64,000 bases of DNA from Schistocerca nitens (taxonomy: Eukaryota > Arthropoda > Insecta > Orthoptera > Acrididae): contig NC_064621.1 of the NCBI RefSeq assembly GCF_023898315.1, positions 15,560,501 through 15,624,500 on the forward strand, given 5' to 3'. The notes under the pieces are model-generated. The model was not told the origin of the DNA, ran no database searches, and was given only the letters and a program-made list of their open reading frames with translations. The position numbers and the translations under genes are program-made. Of this stretch, positions 33,118 through 44,025 are shown piece by piece (the first letter of the stretch is position 1; every line of letters begins with the position of its first letter).

Positions 33118-34420
33118 TGAGAGGTGGCATGAGCCCCCTCACATATTTCTATCTTACGATTCTCCTCTCTAATTGCTTGCGGTGGAAAGTTGCTATTCCT
33201 TCACACGCGGACTTCCCACGCAGCGTCTCTCGTCACCCGGGTGGTCCGGTGACAGGCGGGCTCTGCTGATTTTGAAAGGGTGTGAGGGAGTCGAGTGAAT
33301 GCTTTCCAGATGCCGACATTGTCAAAAGACACGCCCGGAGGGGCCTGAAGTAGCGGCTGGGCTAGAGGTTCCGTTACTTCGCAGAAACTTAGCAAAAACA
33401 CTTTCTGGCGGGCTACCAGCGAGGCGTGGAAATGACTTGTGTACCCAGGCAGTTGTGGCGGGAAAATTCCCGCGCTTTCTGCAAAATAGTAACTGTGATT
33501 GGCTTGCTCAGGGCATAGCTCCGTGACGTAGCAAGATCAGCGCAGAAATTGGCGCCAAGAATCTCCATTGGTGGAATGGTAGTGCTCCGGCAATGGAGTG
33601 GAATTTTCCGCCGGTTTTCGAGTTGCTGATTGGAACGTTTAACCACGGCCACTGTCGTGGGGGCGGGAATGTTCGGTGTTCGGCATGTACGGGTGCTCTA
33701 GGGTAGTCGGCTCTCGCCTTTCGGTCGAGGACGTCGAAGCAACCAGCCATCGCATCCGGTACGCCAGATCGTGTTCTGGCAGTTAAGAAGACAGTTTGGT
33801 AATGTATGTCCGCAGCACCGGCAGATAGGGATTTTCCTTGGTGATAATCAGAGCTCAGCAGAGCGCGCCTGTTCGTCTTTTTCTAACTTTGTTCTGTCTT
33901 GAGTAGCAGCAATTAATGTTGGGTTAGCTGTGTGTCTCTCTTAAGATTTGAGTGGCAAGGAATTGGCTCCACATACCACTTCGTCTTAAACCTCACAATC
34001 TAGTTTAGGGACAACTTCACCTTTACAGTGTTTGTATGAGTATCCAATTTGAGCCAATTTGATGTATTGTAAATGTTTCATGTGTTTTTGTTTATTATTT
34101 TGTGTTTAGTCTTAATAAATCATATTGTTATTTTGGACAGAACTTTCATTCTGTTAATCGGTAGAGCAACCCTATCATTCCTCACTATGTTAATGAAACC
34201 TTCGTTTATTTAACTTATTTATCAAATTAAATTATTGCAGGTGCTAAACTTTTTTCTACTCCACTTGCAGGGTTGATTACAGTCAGTTCGCGTATATTTT
34301 TTTATCCATGTGCAACAGCAAAAGTCGGAGTTAGAATAGGGGGGGCTTAGAGCATCATTTACATATGTAGATTCTAGAAGAATTTACTGTTAAATACACT
34401 GCTTGCCCCGGCACCTCGCA
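33118..34420 (+). repeat. 5' LTR
   Basis: A 1303-bp repeat starting TGAGAGGTGGCATGAGCCCC and ending CCCCGGCACCTCGCA. A polyadenylation signal AATAAA lies at 34114-34119, so the R/U5 region is in the last 300 bp. A G7 run at 34339-34345 corresponds to a G20 run in the 3' LTR. Confidence 0.93.
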
Positions 34421-34424
34421 TAAA

Positions 34425-34442
34425 ATGGCGACCCTTAGCCTC
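34425..34442 (+). other. Primer-binding site (putative)
   Basis: TGGCGACCCTTAGCCTCG starts four bases after the 5' LTR. TGG pairs with a tRNA CCA end, and TGGCGACC is the form seen in some insect Gypsy elements. The tRNA identity is not determined. Confidence 0.65.
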
Positions 34443-34822
34443 GGATCTTTCCTGTGAATCACTGATAAGCCAACAGGATTCTTAGTAGGAACATTCAATT
34501 TTTTTTCTCTATTTTTTTTTAGTGAGTAATACCCAACTTGTTTTTCTTGTAGTTCCGTGATTAGTTTTAAGTAGCGGCGCATGATTACAGTTTTTGTTTC
34601 AGTGTATATATTTTGTTGTTCATTGTTTTTTTTGTGTTCCTTTGATGGTGTGTCTGTACCACATCACACTTTGTCGGGTTTGTGTGCGGTTTCTGTACCA
34701 CAACAAATCGTGCGTATAATTACAGCGTTGGAGCGGCGTTGTTGAAATTTTATGTCTATGTGTAAAAACATATGGAGTAGATTATTTTTACTGTGCATTT
34801 TAGATAAAATTGTTTTTCATGA

Positions 34823-36721
34823 ATGATCACGAGAAGTAAGGCACGACTATTATCGAGCGAAGTTAAAACAAAAGAGGATTGCATAATGGATAAGGGGCAG
34901 TTTACTGACGGGGATAGGTTCGTAGATGAGATGGGCACATTTTTAGCAGGACAGGACGACAGGGTCATGGATGAGGAAGGTGATTTGGACGCGATCTTAG
35001 AGCAACGTCGCCGCCGTGATTATGATAGTGAGGTAGAGGATGAAACAGAGACAGGCACACAGGTCGAGACGGTAGCAGAAGTTTATAATCAAACGAACGA
35101 GAGCAGACAGGGGCCAGCTCGGCCACGTCAGAGCTCTAGCGCCCAGGTGTCCAGAGTTACATCACCCATAGGTGACGAGGATCAAAAAGATGACATAAAC
35201 CCAATACTGAGCTTCCTACGTTCAATGAAAGAAGAAGCTGACGAACAACGCAAGAAGGAGAAAGAAGAAGCTGACGAACAGCGTAAGAAGGACACGGAGG
35301 CAATAATTTCGCATATAGGGGAAATTCGTAGGGAATTATTAACAATCAAGAAAGAATGTGGAGAAGCAAAACAAATGTCAATGGTAGCACAAAAAGTAGC
35401 AGGCCTAGCCAAAACTGCAGCAACAGGGACAATGAAAATCGCAAGAGTAACTTCTCAACTCGCAGGGCGCTTGCGACGTGCGGCACAAGTCCACTCAAAA
35501 TCCCTAGCGGCCTTAAAGACTCAAGGTAATATTGCGGTTACGAACATCACGAAACGAATGAAAGAAGTAGAGAGTCGGATAGCAAAACTAGGGCGAAACG
35601 GGCACACGAGCACTGCGCGTTCGGATACCAATGATGGAGTACACAGGATTGTGTCTCCGAGGAAAAGCCCGCCGTGCTCTAGCCCAGTGACAGCGTGCAG
35701 AACGAACAATGCACACGCAGAAACAGCGAGTAATAGCTCCAATAATTGCAGCCCACTTAGAAGAGTGAATGCTGAATGCCACTTCCACTGTGATACAGAC
35801 GTAGCACATCACAGTTATCAGCAAGATAGATCAGGACACTCAGCAGACGTGCAAGTATCGGAAACGAGTGACAACACCAGTGCGAGGATCGGACAGAATT
35901 TTGATCACAATCACTTCCTGTCGATACTAAAACTCCAGAAATTCAAAGATAATGGAGGGTCGATGCATCCGAAGAGCTGGGTGATGCAATTTACAAATTC
36001 ATTACCGTCGTCATGGCCAACCCAGGCCAAATTAGAATTCATGTGTGGACACATCGAAGGCCAAGCCGCGGAAAAGATGCGGGGCGTGGCAGCGACGTGT
36101 CGGACTTATCAGGAATTTGTTGGTGCGTTCCTGGGGATCTACTGGTCAAAGGAAACGCAAGACAGGATTAAAGAGGAAATAATATTTTGTCCCGAACTGG
36201 AAGTGTCCGGGCAAAGGAGCGCAACCAAATTTTTTGATGATTTACTCAAGAACAATCAATTTTTAAATAGTCCATATAGCAAGGGAGAAATCATCAAATT
36301 TTGTTTTTCCAAATTGCCTGTTAGGTATCAACAGACACTTGTCGGCAAGTGTGGATCTGACATAGAAGCATTCAAGAGTCTATTGCGCGAACTCGAAGTA
36401 GTCTTCGATAAACAAGACGCAAAGGACAGGAAGAAGGCGCAAAATAACAAATACCACGGGCCAGCAAGGGCAGACAACAGATCGCATAATCGCGTTCGTC
36501 AGTTAGGAAACCAGGGTTACGGAAATCAAGGTTACGCTATTCAAGGTTATGGAAACCGGAGACACGGAAACCAGAACGTCAGGGAACAGGGTCATGCTAG
36601 ACAAGGAATCTGGGAGAGGAGGAATAACGAATGGCAAAGCGACCGTAATTGGAGAGAGCGAAACCAAGGACAACAGGAGAACCAGGGGATCCTAATGCAC
36701 GTCAGAGGAGGGGGAGTCTGA
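34823..36721 (+). CDS. gag: Gag polyprotein of LTR retrotransposon, 632 aa, intact
   Basis: Structural protein expected to form the particle that packages element RNA. Acidic N-terminus (about residues 30-90). A charged helical segment repeats KEEADEQRKK (about 136-156), followed by a predicted coiled-coil/basic region to about 260 and a Ser/Asn-rich linker. A capsid-like helical domain (about 355-530) includes NFDHNHFLSILKL, WPTQAKLEFMCGHIEG and SATKFFDDLLKNNQFL. A basic Asn/Gln/Gly/Arg tail carries NQGYGNQGYAIQGYGNRR repeats and no CCHC knuckle, so RNA binding probably uses this tail. The first ATG (34823) gives MITRSKARLL. No frameshift site leads into a pol frame after the stop. Confidence 0.85.
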   Translation: MITRSKARLLSSEVKTKEDCIMDKGQFTDGDRFVDEMGTFLAGQDDRVMDEEGDLDAILEQRRRRDYDSEVEDETETGTQVETVAEVYNQTNESRQGPARPRQSSSAQVSRVTSPIGDEDQKDDINPILSFLRSMKEEADEQRKKEKEEADEQRKKDTEAIISHIGEIRRELLTIKKECGEAKQMSMVAQKVAGLAKTAATGTMKIARVTSQLAGRLRRAAQVHSKSLAALKTQGNIAVTNITKRMKEVESRIAKLGRNGHTSTARSDTNDGVHRIVSPRKSPPCSSPVTACRTNNAHAETASNSSNNCSPLRRVNAECHFHCDTDVAHHSYQQDRSGHSADVQVSETSDNTSARIGQNFDHNHFLSILKLQKFKDNGGSMHPKSWVMQFTNSLPSSWPTQAKLEFMCGHIEGQAAEKMRGVAATCRTYQEFVGAFLGIYWSKETQDRIKEEIIFCPELEVSGQRSATKFFDDLLKNNQFLNSPYSKGEIIKFCFSKLPVRYQQTLVGKCGSDIEAFKSLLRELEVVFDKQDAKDRKKAQNNKYHGPARADNRSHNRVRQLGNQGYGNQGYAIQGYGNRRHGNQNVREQGHARQGIWERRNNEWQSDRNWRERNQGQQENQGILMHVRGGGV

Positions 36722-39700
36722 CAAGGGATTGGCGCTAGTCCATAGGACTCCACCACATCTCTCACACAAAGAATTTCGTGGAATAATAGTAGTTTAAGTG
36801 GTGTACATAGTAGAATAGGCAAATATATGAACCTTTCTTCGGGGAACAATAATCGTTGCATTAATAGACTAAGATTGTTGAAGTATTAACACGCTGCGTT
36901 TTTTCGCATAAGAATTTACTGCTGTTAACTTTTTTCGTCTATGTTCGCGATCTCCTCTGTCGTTGCGATAAGAGGCACTACCTTTCCATGAGCAATGTTT
37001 TTGTGCTTTCGTATCTGGTGTCCATGTTAAGGGATAAAGATGAGTGACGAGATGTCGCACAAACAGGCGCATACAAGAACGTGCTCTTAGAAGCGTTCTG
37101 AGAAGACGTGATACGCTCCATAGCGGCCACAACCAGTTCGTGAGACGTTCATACCAATGCTTGCAGGCACGCGTCAGTGCACTGCAAGATTGTGGTATAT
37201 TGCGTGATTTCGAGGATGAATATGGGCAGTATAGTTTTTGCTGAGCTGCGCCAGCATCGTTGTCTTGCAAGTCGGGGTGAACCTGTGAGCGTTTGACTCC
37301 AATGGTGCCCTAGACGATAGAAATGCGGGCATAAAGCCTACCATGCCAATGTGCTGGTTGGGGATTTAGCGTGCTGCTTGTGACTGTCACAGATGAATAA
37401 CCAAGGAATTATACTTGGAGATTCGTGACATACTCTGTAGCTGGCGTGTGTTGGGCGACTGAATCCGCAACAGGAACCAGTTCTGGCTTGGTCATATTAC
37501 ATTGCCTCTGGAAAGGTGTGCTTTGATCGCGAAAACCACATCACATACAGAAGGAAGTTGCAACTATAAATTTATTGTCGTGTATATCCATGGCTAACCC
37601 AGTCTCTGGAGTTTCAGTGAGGCGTAATGAAAACTCGGAGGTCATGTCTTACGGCGTGCACATCACTGTCGTCAATAGCGGCGTGCAGCGAGACATCTCA
37701 GCGTAACAGGAATTATGTAAGAGTATTGTATAAGGTAAACAAACAAAAAAAAGGGGGGGCAACGATATACTAGGATAAGTTAAACTGTAGGATTTAACAA
37801 TAACTAGATTAATATTGTGGGGGTTTTCTACCACAAGTGTTTGGCGCGCGCCTGTTGGGATGTTATTTTTCAGGTCATCAAATCACAGACCCAAGATGGA
37901 GGGACGACCGGCGAGCGAACGTAGAATAGTTGCTTGTTCTTTATAAGCTCAGTAAAACTTCGAATTGCATAATAACATAATTTATTCAAAAGACATAGAA
38001 TGTAGATCGTTGGCAAATGGTAGTTAATTCTTGAGCATGTCTACTGTCGATCTATATGATTAATAGTAATATTAGTGCGGGCCCGCACATTTAGCTGTTC
38101 ATCCAGTGTAGCGTCACACACCATGTACAGTAGTGAGACCGGTCTCTACACAAATATCAAGATACATTATTTCCATGTATAAATTTGATACACCAAGATT
38201 TTGTTATAATGATAGCCATAGATTAATAACTATAAAATTAAAATAAGAGTGTCTGAAATGACAGACCATCAATGTATCGTTATGTAAATTTATTATAACA
38301 TAGAAGGTCATGGGAAAAAGTTAGGCATAAGATTTTTATCACAACTGTGCAGATAACGGGAATCGTGGCAATGCAGAGGCCAGGCGGAGCAAAAACAAGA
38401 GGTCATCGGCTACCTGCAAGGAGAGCGTCAGCGCGCCACCTGACGTGATGGGCGCGAGAGCATCCGGTCCTACAAGCTGACAGTCACTGGACCGTATACC
38501 TGAGGGATTAGGCGGCAGACAGCCCTCGCCGGGCTACAAGCGAAAGTGAGGCTGGCCGTTGACACTGACACGCGACCCACACGCGACAGCCAGCTAGCTC
38601 TCCGGACGCGGCAGCCGTTTGGAGGGATTCCCTGCGGCAGACCACGTTGTCGTGAGTACACGAAGAAGATAACATATGGTGTCATAACCGGCGTCTCATG
38701 TGCCTCAGGACAGAAAGAGACGCTATATACTCACCTGTTTGGGTTTATACAACTCACTAGCATTGGCCGATCTGCATACACAAAGCAGTATCGTGCCACA
38801 AACTCTAACAAATGAATTGTCTCATTTCTAACTTCTCCTCTCTATTAGAGAGCAGTTATAGCACTCGTCGCTACTACTTCAATCCTGTATGGATGACCTC
38901 ACACACTTGTGGAGTCACTCCACGTGCCATCATCCCTTGTCGAACTGCAATATTGGGAAACGTAAAGTACTGTCCAGTCCAGCGAGAGAAGAGACCTAGA
39001 CTAGTGATGTATCCCAACAAGTAGACCTCAGAGACAATTAATCGACGTGAGGAGAGCCTATTACTGTGTCTTCCTACCGTACTGCCGTGATCATATCCGT
39101 GGGTCTTGCTGCAATCTCAACAGAGTACTGCAGATGCTCCAGCACACCCTATTGCTGTTGCAACAACGTAGCAACAACACCCGGCGTTTAGCCCTATGTG
39201 ATGTCAGTACTGTGGAATTTGTGAAGTGCTTCGAATAATTCTAACAATGTGATTTAGTGCCTCATTCTCAGCACAGTCGTGAACATTGTGCAATGTGCAC
39301 GCACAACTTGATGCCCCATGAACCTTGTTTTTTTTTCTTAAATTTCTTTCTGTAGTGTTGTTTTTGTAATGTATGTTATACCTTGTATGTGTTTGTGTTT
39401 TACACTGTAATTCTTATTACAAATTTCTGTATTGTTCTCCTCACCATGTTTTTTTGTATTTGGTATTTATTGTTGTGTGTATGCAAACAGTGTGCCTGAA
39501 GTCCCCATAAACTGAAGCAGATACCACCACTGTCATTGTGAATGGCCCACAGTTCAGGGAACATTTTGTAAAGGTTATTCTTGCTGCAGGGAGACAGAAT
39601 GAATCGGAGGTTGTAATTAGAATCTGAAAGCTCACAAAGAGATTGTTAACTTAAATAGTATCATGTGTGAATGAGTTCAGGTTAGTTTAATGATACAAAT

Positions 39701-40074
39701 TGTTGTAACATCTTGGGCATTTAATTGCGGAGCACTCCAACTCTGATTGTAAAGAATAAACTGCTCCATATTTGGCTCACATGCCCGGACCATATTTAGA
39801 GCGTGAAAGTCTGTGTGAATCGGTGTTTGGAAGGGGCTCCCTGGGTATGGATGTGTGATGTGAGTGTTAGAGTTCCATATTAAGAAGGTGAAGTTGGCTA
39901 CATCATAAATAATCCTCCCTCTATGAGCTGCATATTTCAGTTGCAGTGATTTTCTTTATAGAGTGCGGCATGTGGAGTCAGTTTGCAAGATTGTTCTTGG
40001 GCGATTGACTCACTACCTTGCTCCTAAGTGAGCCAACCGTTCACCAATTACAATCTAAAATGGCGTAGGGGCAA
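36722..40074 (+). other. Interior of LTR element downstream of gag; no coding content
   Basis: 3353 bp where protease-RT-integrase would be expected. All frames are short (89 codons or fewer), and none contains a YxDD, DTG or HHCC/DDE pattern that I can see. Composition is mixed, including a GC-rich part (38380-38660). The segment ends CTAAAATGGCGTAGGGGCAA just before the 3' LTR. The purine-rich tract there is weak for a polypurine primer. Its TAAAATGGCG repeats the first ten bases of the interior (34421-34430). A nested solo LTR cannot be excluded. Confidence 0.7.
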
Positions 40075-40754
40075 TGAGAGGTGGTATGAGCCCCCTCTCA
40101 TATTTCTATCTTACGATTCTCCTCTCTAATTGCATGCGGTGGAAAGTTGCTATTCCTTCACACGCGGACTTCCCACGCAGCGTCTCTCGTCACCCGGGTG
40201 GTCCGGTGACAGGCGGGCTCTGCTGATTTTGAAAGGGTGTGAGGGAGTCGAGTGAATGCTTTCCAGACGCCGACATTGTCAAAAGACACGCCCGGAGGGG
40301 CCTGAAGTAGCGGCTGGGCTAGAGATTCCATTACTTCGCAGAAACTTAGCGAAAACACTTTCTGGCGGGCTACCAGCGAGGTGTGGAAATGACTTGTGTA
40401 CCCAGGCAGTTGTGGCGGGAAAATTCCCGCGCTTTCTGCAAAATAGTAACTGTGATTGGCTTGCTCAGGGCATAGCTCCGTGACGTAGCAAGATCAGCGC
40501 AGAAATTGGCGCCAAGAATCTCCATTGGTGGAATGGTAGTGCTCCGGCAATGGAGTGGAATTTTCCGCCGGTTTTCGAGTTGCTGATTGGAACGTTTAAC
40601 CACGGCCACTGTCGTGGGGGCGGAAATGTTCGGTGTTCGGCATGTACGGGTGCTCTAGGGTAGTCGGCTCTCGCCTTTCGGTCGAGGACGTCGAAGCAAC
40701 CAGCCATCGCCTCCAGTACGCCAGATCGTGTTCTGGCAGTTGTTGTTGTGGTCT

Positions 40755-43718
40755 TCAGTCCTGAGACTGGTTTGATGCAGCTCTCCATGCTACTCTATCC
40801 TGTGCAAGCTTCTTCATCTCCCAGTACCTACTGCAACCTACATCCTTCTGAATCTGCTTAGTGTATGCATCTCTTGGTCTCCCCCTACGATTTTTACCCT
40901 CCACGCTGCCCTCCAATAGTAAATTGGTGATCCCTTGATGCCTCAGAACATGTCCTACCAACCGATCCCTTCTTCTGGTCAAGTTGTGCCACAAACTCCT
41001 CTTCTCCCCAATCCTATTCAGTACCTCCTCATTAGTTATGTGATCTACCCATCTAATCTTCAGCATTCTTCTGTAGCACCACATTTCGAAAGCTTCTATT
41101 CTCTTCTTGTCCAAACTATTTATCGTCCATGTTTCACTTCCATACATGGCTACACTCCATACAAATACTTTCAGAAAAGACTTCCTGACACTTAAATCTA
41201 TACTCGATGTTAACAAATTTCTCTTCTTCAGAAACGCTTTCCTTGCCATTGCCAGTCTACATTTTATATCCTCTCTACTTCGACCATCATCAGTTATTTT
41301 GCTCCCCAAATAGCAAAACTCCTTTACTACTTTAAGTGTCTCATTTCCTAATCTAATACCCTCAACATCACCCGACTTAATTCGACCACATTCCATTATC
41401 CTCGTTTTGCTTTTGTTGATGTTCATCTTATATCCTCCCTTCAAGACACCATCCATTCCGTTCAACTGCTCTTCCAAGTCCTTTGCTGTCTCTGACAGAA
41501 TTACAATGTCATCGGCGAACCTCAAAGTTTTTATTTCTTCTCCATGGATTTTAATACCTACTCCGAATTTTTCTTTTGTTTCCTTTACTGCTTGCTCAAT
41601 ATACAGATTGAATAACATCGGGGAGAGGCTACAACCCTGCCTCACTCCTTTCCCAACCACTGCTTCCCTTTCATGACCCTCGACTCTTATAACTGCCATC
41701 TGGTTTCTGTACAAATTGTAAATAGCCTTTCGCTCCCTGTATTTTACCCCTGCCATCTTTAGAAATTGAAAGAGAGTATTCCAGTCAACATTGTCAAAAG
41801 CTTTCTCTAAGTCTACAAATGCTAGAAATGTAGGTTTGCCTTTCCTTAATCTTTCTTCTAAGATAAGTCGTAAGGTCAGTATTGCCTCACGTGTTCCAGT
41901 ATTTCTACGGAATCCAAACTGATCTTCCCCGAGGTCGGCTTCTACTAGTTTTTCCATTCGTCTGTAAAGAATTCGTGTTAGTATTTTGCAGCTGTGGCTT
42001 ATTAAACTGATTGTTCGGTAATTCTCACATCTGTCAACACCTGCTTTCTTTGGGATTGGAATTATTATATTCTTCCTGAAGTCTGAGGGTATTTCGCCTG
42101 TTTCATACATCTTGCTCACCAGATGGTAGAGTTTTGTCAGGACTGGCTCTCCCAAGGCCGTCAGTAGTTCCAATGGAATGTTGTCTACTCCGGGGGCCTT
42201 GTTTCGACTCAGGTCTTTCAGTGCTCTGTCAAACTCTTCACGCAGTATCTTATCTCCCATTTCATCTTCATCTACATCCTCTTCCATTTCCATAATATTG
42301 TCCTCAAGTACATCGCCCTTGTATAGACCCTCTATATACTCCTTCCACCTTTCTGCTTTCCCTTCTTTGCTTAGAACTGGGTTTCCATCTGAGCTCTTGA
42401 TGTTCATACAAGTGGTTCTCTTATCTCCAAAGGTCTCTTTAATTTTCCTGTAGGCAGTATCTATCTTACCCCTAGTGAGATAAGCCACTACATCCTTACA
42501 TTTGTCCTCTAGCCATCCCTGCTTAGCCATTTTGCACTTCCTGTCGATCTCATTTTTGAGACGTTTGTATTCCTTTTTGCCTGCTTCATTTACTGCATTT
42601 TTATATTTTCTCCTTTCATCAATTAAATTCAATATTTCTTCTGTTACCCAAGGATTTCTACTAGCCCTCGTCTTTTTACCTACTTGATCCTCTGCTGCCT
42701 TCACTACTTTATCCCTCAAAGCTACCCATTCTTCTTCTACTGTATTTCTTTCCCCCATTCCTGTCAATTGTTCCCTTATGCTCTCCCTGAAACTCTGTAC
42801 AACCTTTGGTTCTTTCAGTTTATCCAGGTCCCATCTCCTTAAATTCCCACCTTTTTGCAGTTTCTTCAGTTTTAATCTACAGGTCATAACCAATAGATTG
42901 TGGTCAGAGTCCACATCTGCCCCTGGAAATGTCTTACAATTTAAAACCTGGTTCCTAAATCTCTGTCTTATCATTATATAATCTATCTGATACCTTTTAG
43001 TATCTCCAGGGTTCTTCCATGTATACAACCTTCTATCATGATTCTTAAACCAAGTGTTAGCTATGATTAAGTTGTGCTCTGTGCAAAATTCTACCAGGCG
43101 GCTTCCTCTTTCATTTCTTAGCCCCAATCCATGTTCTCCTACTACGTTTCCTTCTCTCCTTTTTCCTACACTCGAATTCCAGTCACCCATGACTATTAAA
43201 TTTTCGTCTCCCTTCACTATCTGAATAACTTCTTTTATTTCATCATACATTTCTTCAATTTCTTCGTCATCTGCAGAGCTAGTTGGCATATAAACTTGTA
43301 CTACTGTAGTAGGTGTGGGCTTCGTATCTATCTTGGCCACAATAATGCGTTCACTAAGCTGTTTGTAGTAGCTTACCCGCATTCCTATTTTCCTATTCAT
43401 TATTAAACCTACTCCTGCATTACCCCTATTTGACTTTGTGTTTATAACCCTGTAGTCACCTGACCAGAAGTCTTGTTCCTCCTGCCACCGAACTTCACTA
43501 ATTCCCACTATATCTAACTTTAACCTATCCATTTCCCTTTTCAAAGTTTCTAACCTACCTGCCCGATTAAGGGACCTGACATTCCACGCTCCGATCCGTA
43601 GAACGCCAGTTTTCTTTCTCCTGATAACGACATCCTCCTGAGTAGTCCCCGCCCGGAGATCCGAATGGGGGACTATTTTACCTCCGGAATATTTTACCCA
43701 AGAGGACGCCATCATCAT
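40755..43718 (-). CDS. RTE endonuclease-reverse transcriptase, 987 aa, intact
   Basis: One polyprotein that nicks genomic DNA and reverse-transcribes the element RNA at the nick. Endonuclease (about residues 40-275): GAWNVRSLNR (W44, N45), GISEVRWQ (catalytic Glu), VMGDWNSSVG, YQIDYIMIRQR and DSDHNLLVM (D and H near 271). Reverse transcriptase (about 490-770): LSRNKAPGVDNIPLELL, FVDLEKAFDNVDW, GVRQGCSLSPMLFNLYIE and active-site LRFADDIVILSE near residue 734. The C-terminal domain has CYRRMLKIRWVDHITNEEV and a basic region, with no zinc knuckle pattern. No stop or frameshift. The start MMMASSWVKY is the first ATG; nearby Mets could serve. Such ORFs are often mis-labelled 'craniofacial development protein 2-like' in insect annotation. 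Confidence 0.95.
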   Translation of the reverse strand: MMMASSWVKYSGGKIVPHSDLRAGTTQEDVVIRRKKTGVLRIGAWNVRSLNRAGRLETLKREMDRLKLDIVGISEVRWQEEQDFWSGDYRVINTKSNRGNAGVGLIMNRKIGMRVSYYKQLSERIIVAKIDTKPTPTTVVQVYMPTSSADDEEIEEMYDEIKEVIQIVKGDENLIVMGDWNSSVGKRREGNVVGEHGLGLRNERGSRLVEFCTEHNLIIANTWFKNHDRRLYTWKNPGDTKRYQIDYIMIRQRFRNQVLNCKTFPGADVDSDHNLLVMTCRLKLKKLQKGGNLRRWDLDKLKEPKVVQSFRESIREQLTGMGERNTVEEEWVALRDKVVKAAEDQVGKKTRASRNPWVTEEILNLIDERRKYKNAVNEAGKKEYKRLKNEIDRKCKMAKQGWLEDKCKDVVAYLTRGKIDTAYRKIKETFGDKRTTCMNIKSSDGNPVLSKEGKAERWKEYIEGLYKGDVLEDNIMEMEEDVDEDEMGDKILREEFDRALKDLSRNKAPGVDNIPLELLTALGEPVLTKLYHLVSKMYETGEIPSDFRKNIIIPIPKKAGVDRCENYRTISLISHSCKILTRILYRRMEKLVEADLGEDQFGFRRNTGTREAILTLRLILEERLRKGKPTFLAFVDLEKAFDNVDWNTLFQFLKMAGVKYRERKAIYNLYRNQMAVIRVEGHEREAVVGKGVRQGCSLSPMLFNLYIEQAVKETKEKFGVGIKIHGEEIKTLRFADDIVILSETAKDLEEQLNGMDGVLKGGYKMNINKSKTRIMECGRIKSGDVEGIRLGNETLKVVKEFCYLGSKITDDGRSREDIKCRLAMARKAFLKKRNLLTSSIDLSVRKSFLKVFVWSVAMYGSETWTINSLDKKRIEAFEMWCYRRMLKIRWVDHITNEEVLNRIGEKRSLWHNLTRRRDRLVGHVLRHQGITNLLLEGSVEGKNRRGRPRDAYTKQIQKDVGCSRYWEMKKLAQDRVAWRAASNQSQD

Positions 43719-44025
43719 TTAATCATACAGTAAAGCTGCATGCCCTCGGGAAAAATTACGGCCGTAGTTTCCCCTTGCTTTCAGCCGTTCGCAGTACCAG
43801 CACAGCAAGGCCGTTTTGGTTATTGTTACAAGGCCAGATCAGTCAATCATCCAGACTGTTGCCCTTGCAACTACTGAAAAGGCTGCTGCCCCTCTTCAGG
43901 AACCACACGTTTGTCTGGCCTCTCAACAGCTACCCCTCCGTTGTGGTTGTACCTACGGTACGGCTATCTGTATCGCTGAGGCACGCAAGCCTCCCCACCA
44001 ACGGCAAGGTCCATGGTTCATGGGG
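43719..44025 (-). promoter_or_regulatory. RTE 5' leader, structured
   Basis: Minus-strand leader of about 307 bases before the ORF. It opens with CCATGAACCATGG, a self-complementary hairpin, and contains GAGGCTTGCGTGCCTC, which can form a strong stem-loop. RTE 5' ends act as internal promoters in general. Some related LINEs carry self-cleaving HDV-like ribozymes at this place, but I have not shown that fold here. Confidence 0.5.

Larger units (their letters stand above)
40742..44025 (-). mobile_element. Full-length RTE LINE with intact ORF
   Basis: A minus-strand non-LTR element of 3284 bp: 5' leader (44025-43719), a single ORF (43718-40755), almost no 3' UTR and a CAA-repeat tail (plus-strand GTT repeat at 40741-40749). 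Flanked by the perfect 7-bp target duplication GGCAGTT. Complete ends and an unbroken ORF make it the best candidate for a recently active autonomous LINE here. Dead relatives lie at 17.9-18.8, 56.0-56.8 and 58.5-58.8 kb. Confidence 0.95.

Noticed and set aside
40935..42981. Several plus-strand frames of 60-91 codons opposite the RTE ORF
   Set aside because: They are antisense shadows of the intact minus-strand RTE gene.
40755..43718. Host gene 'craniofacial development protein 2-like'
   Set aside because: That label is a common database misannotation of the RTE endonuclease domain. Target duplications and the RT domain show it is a LINE.
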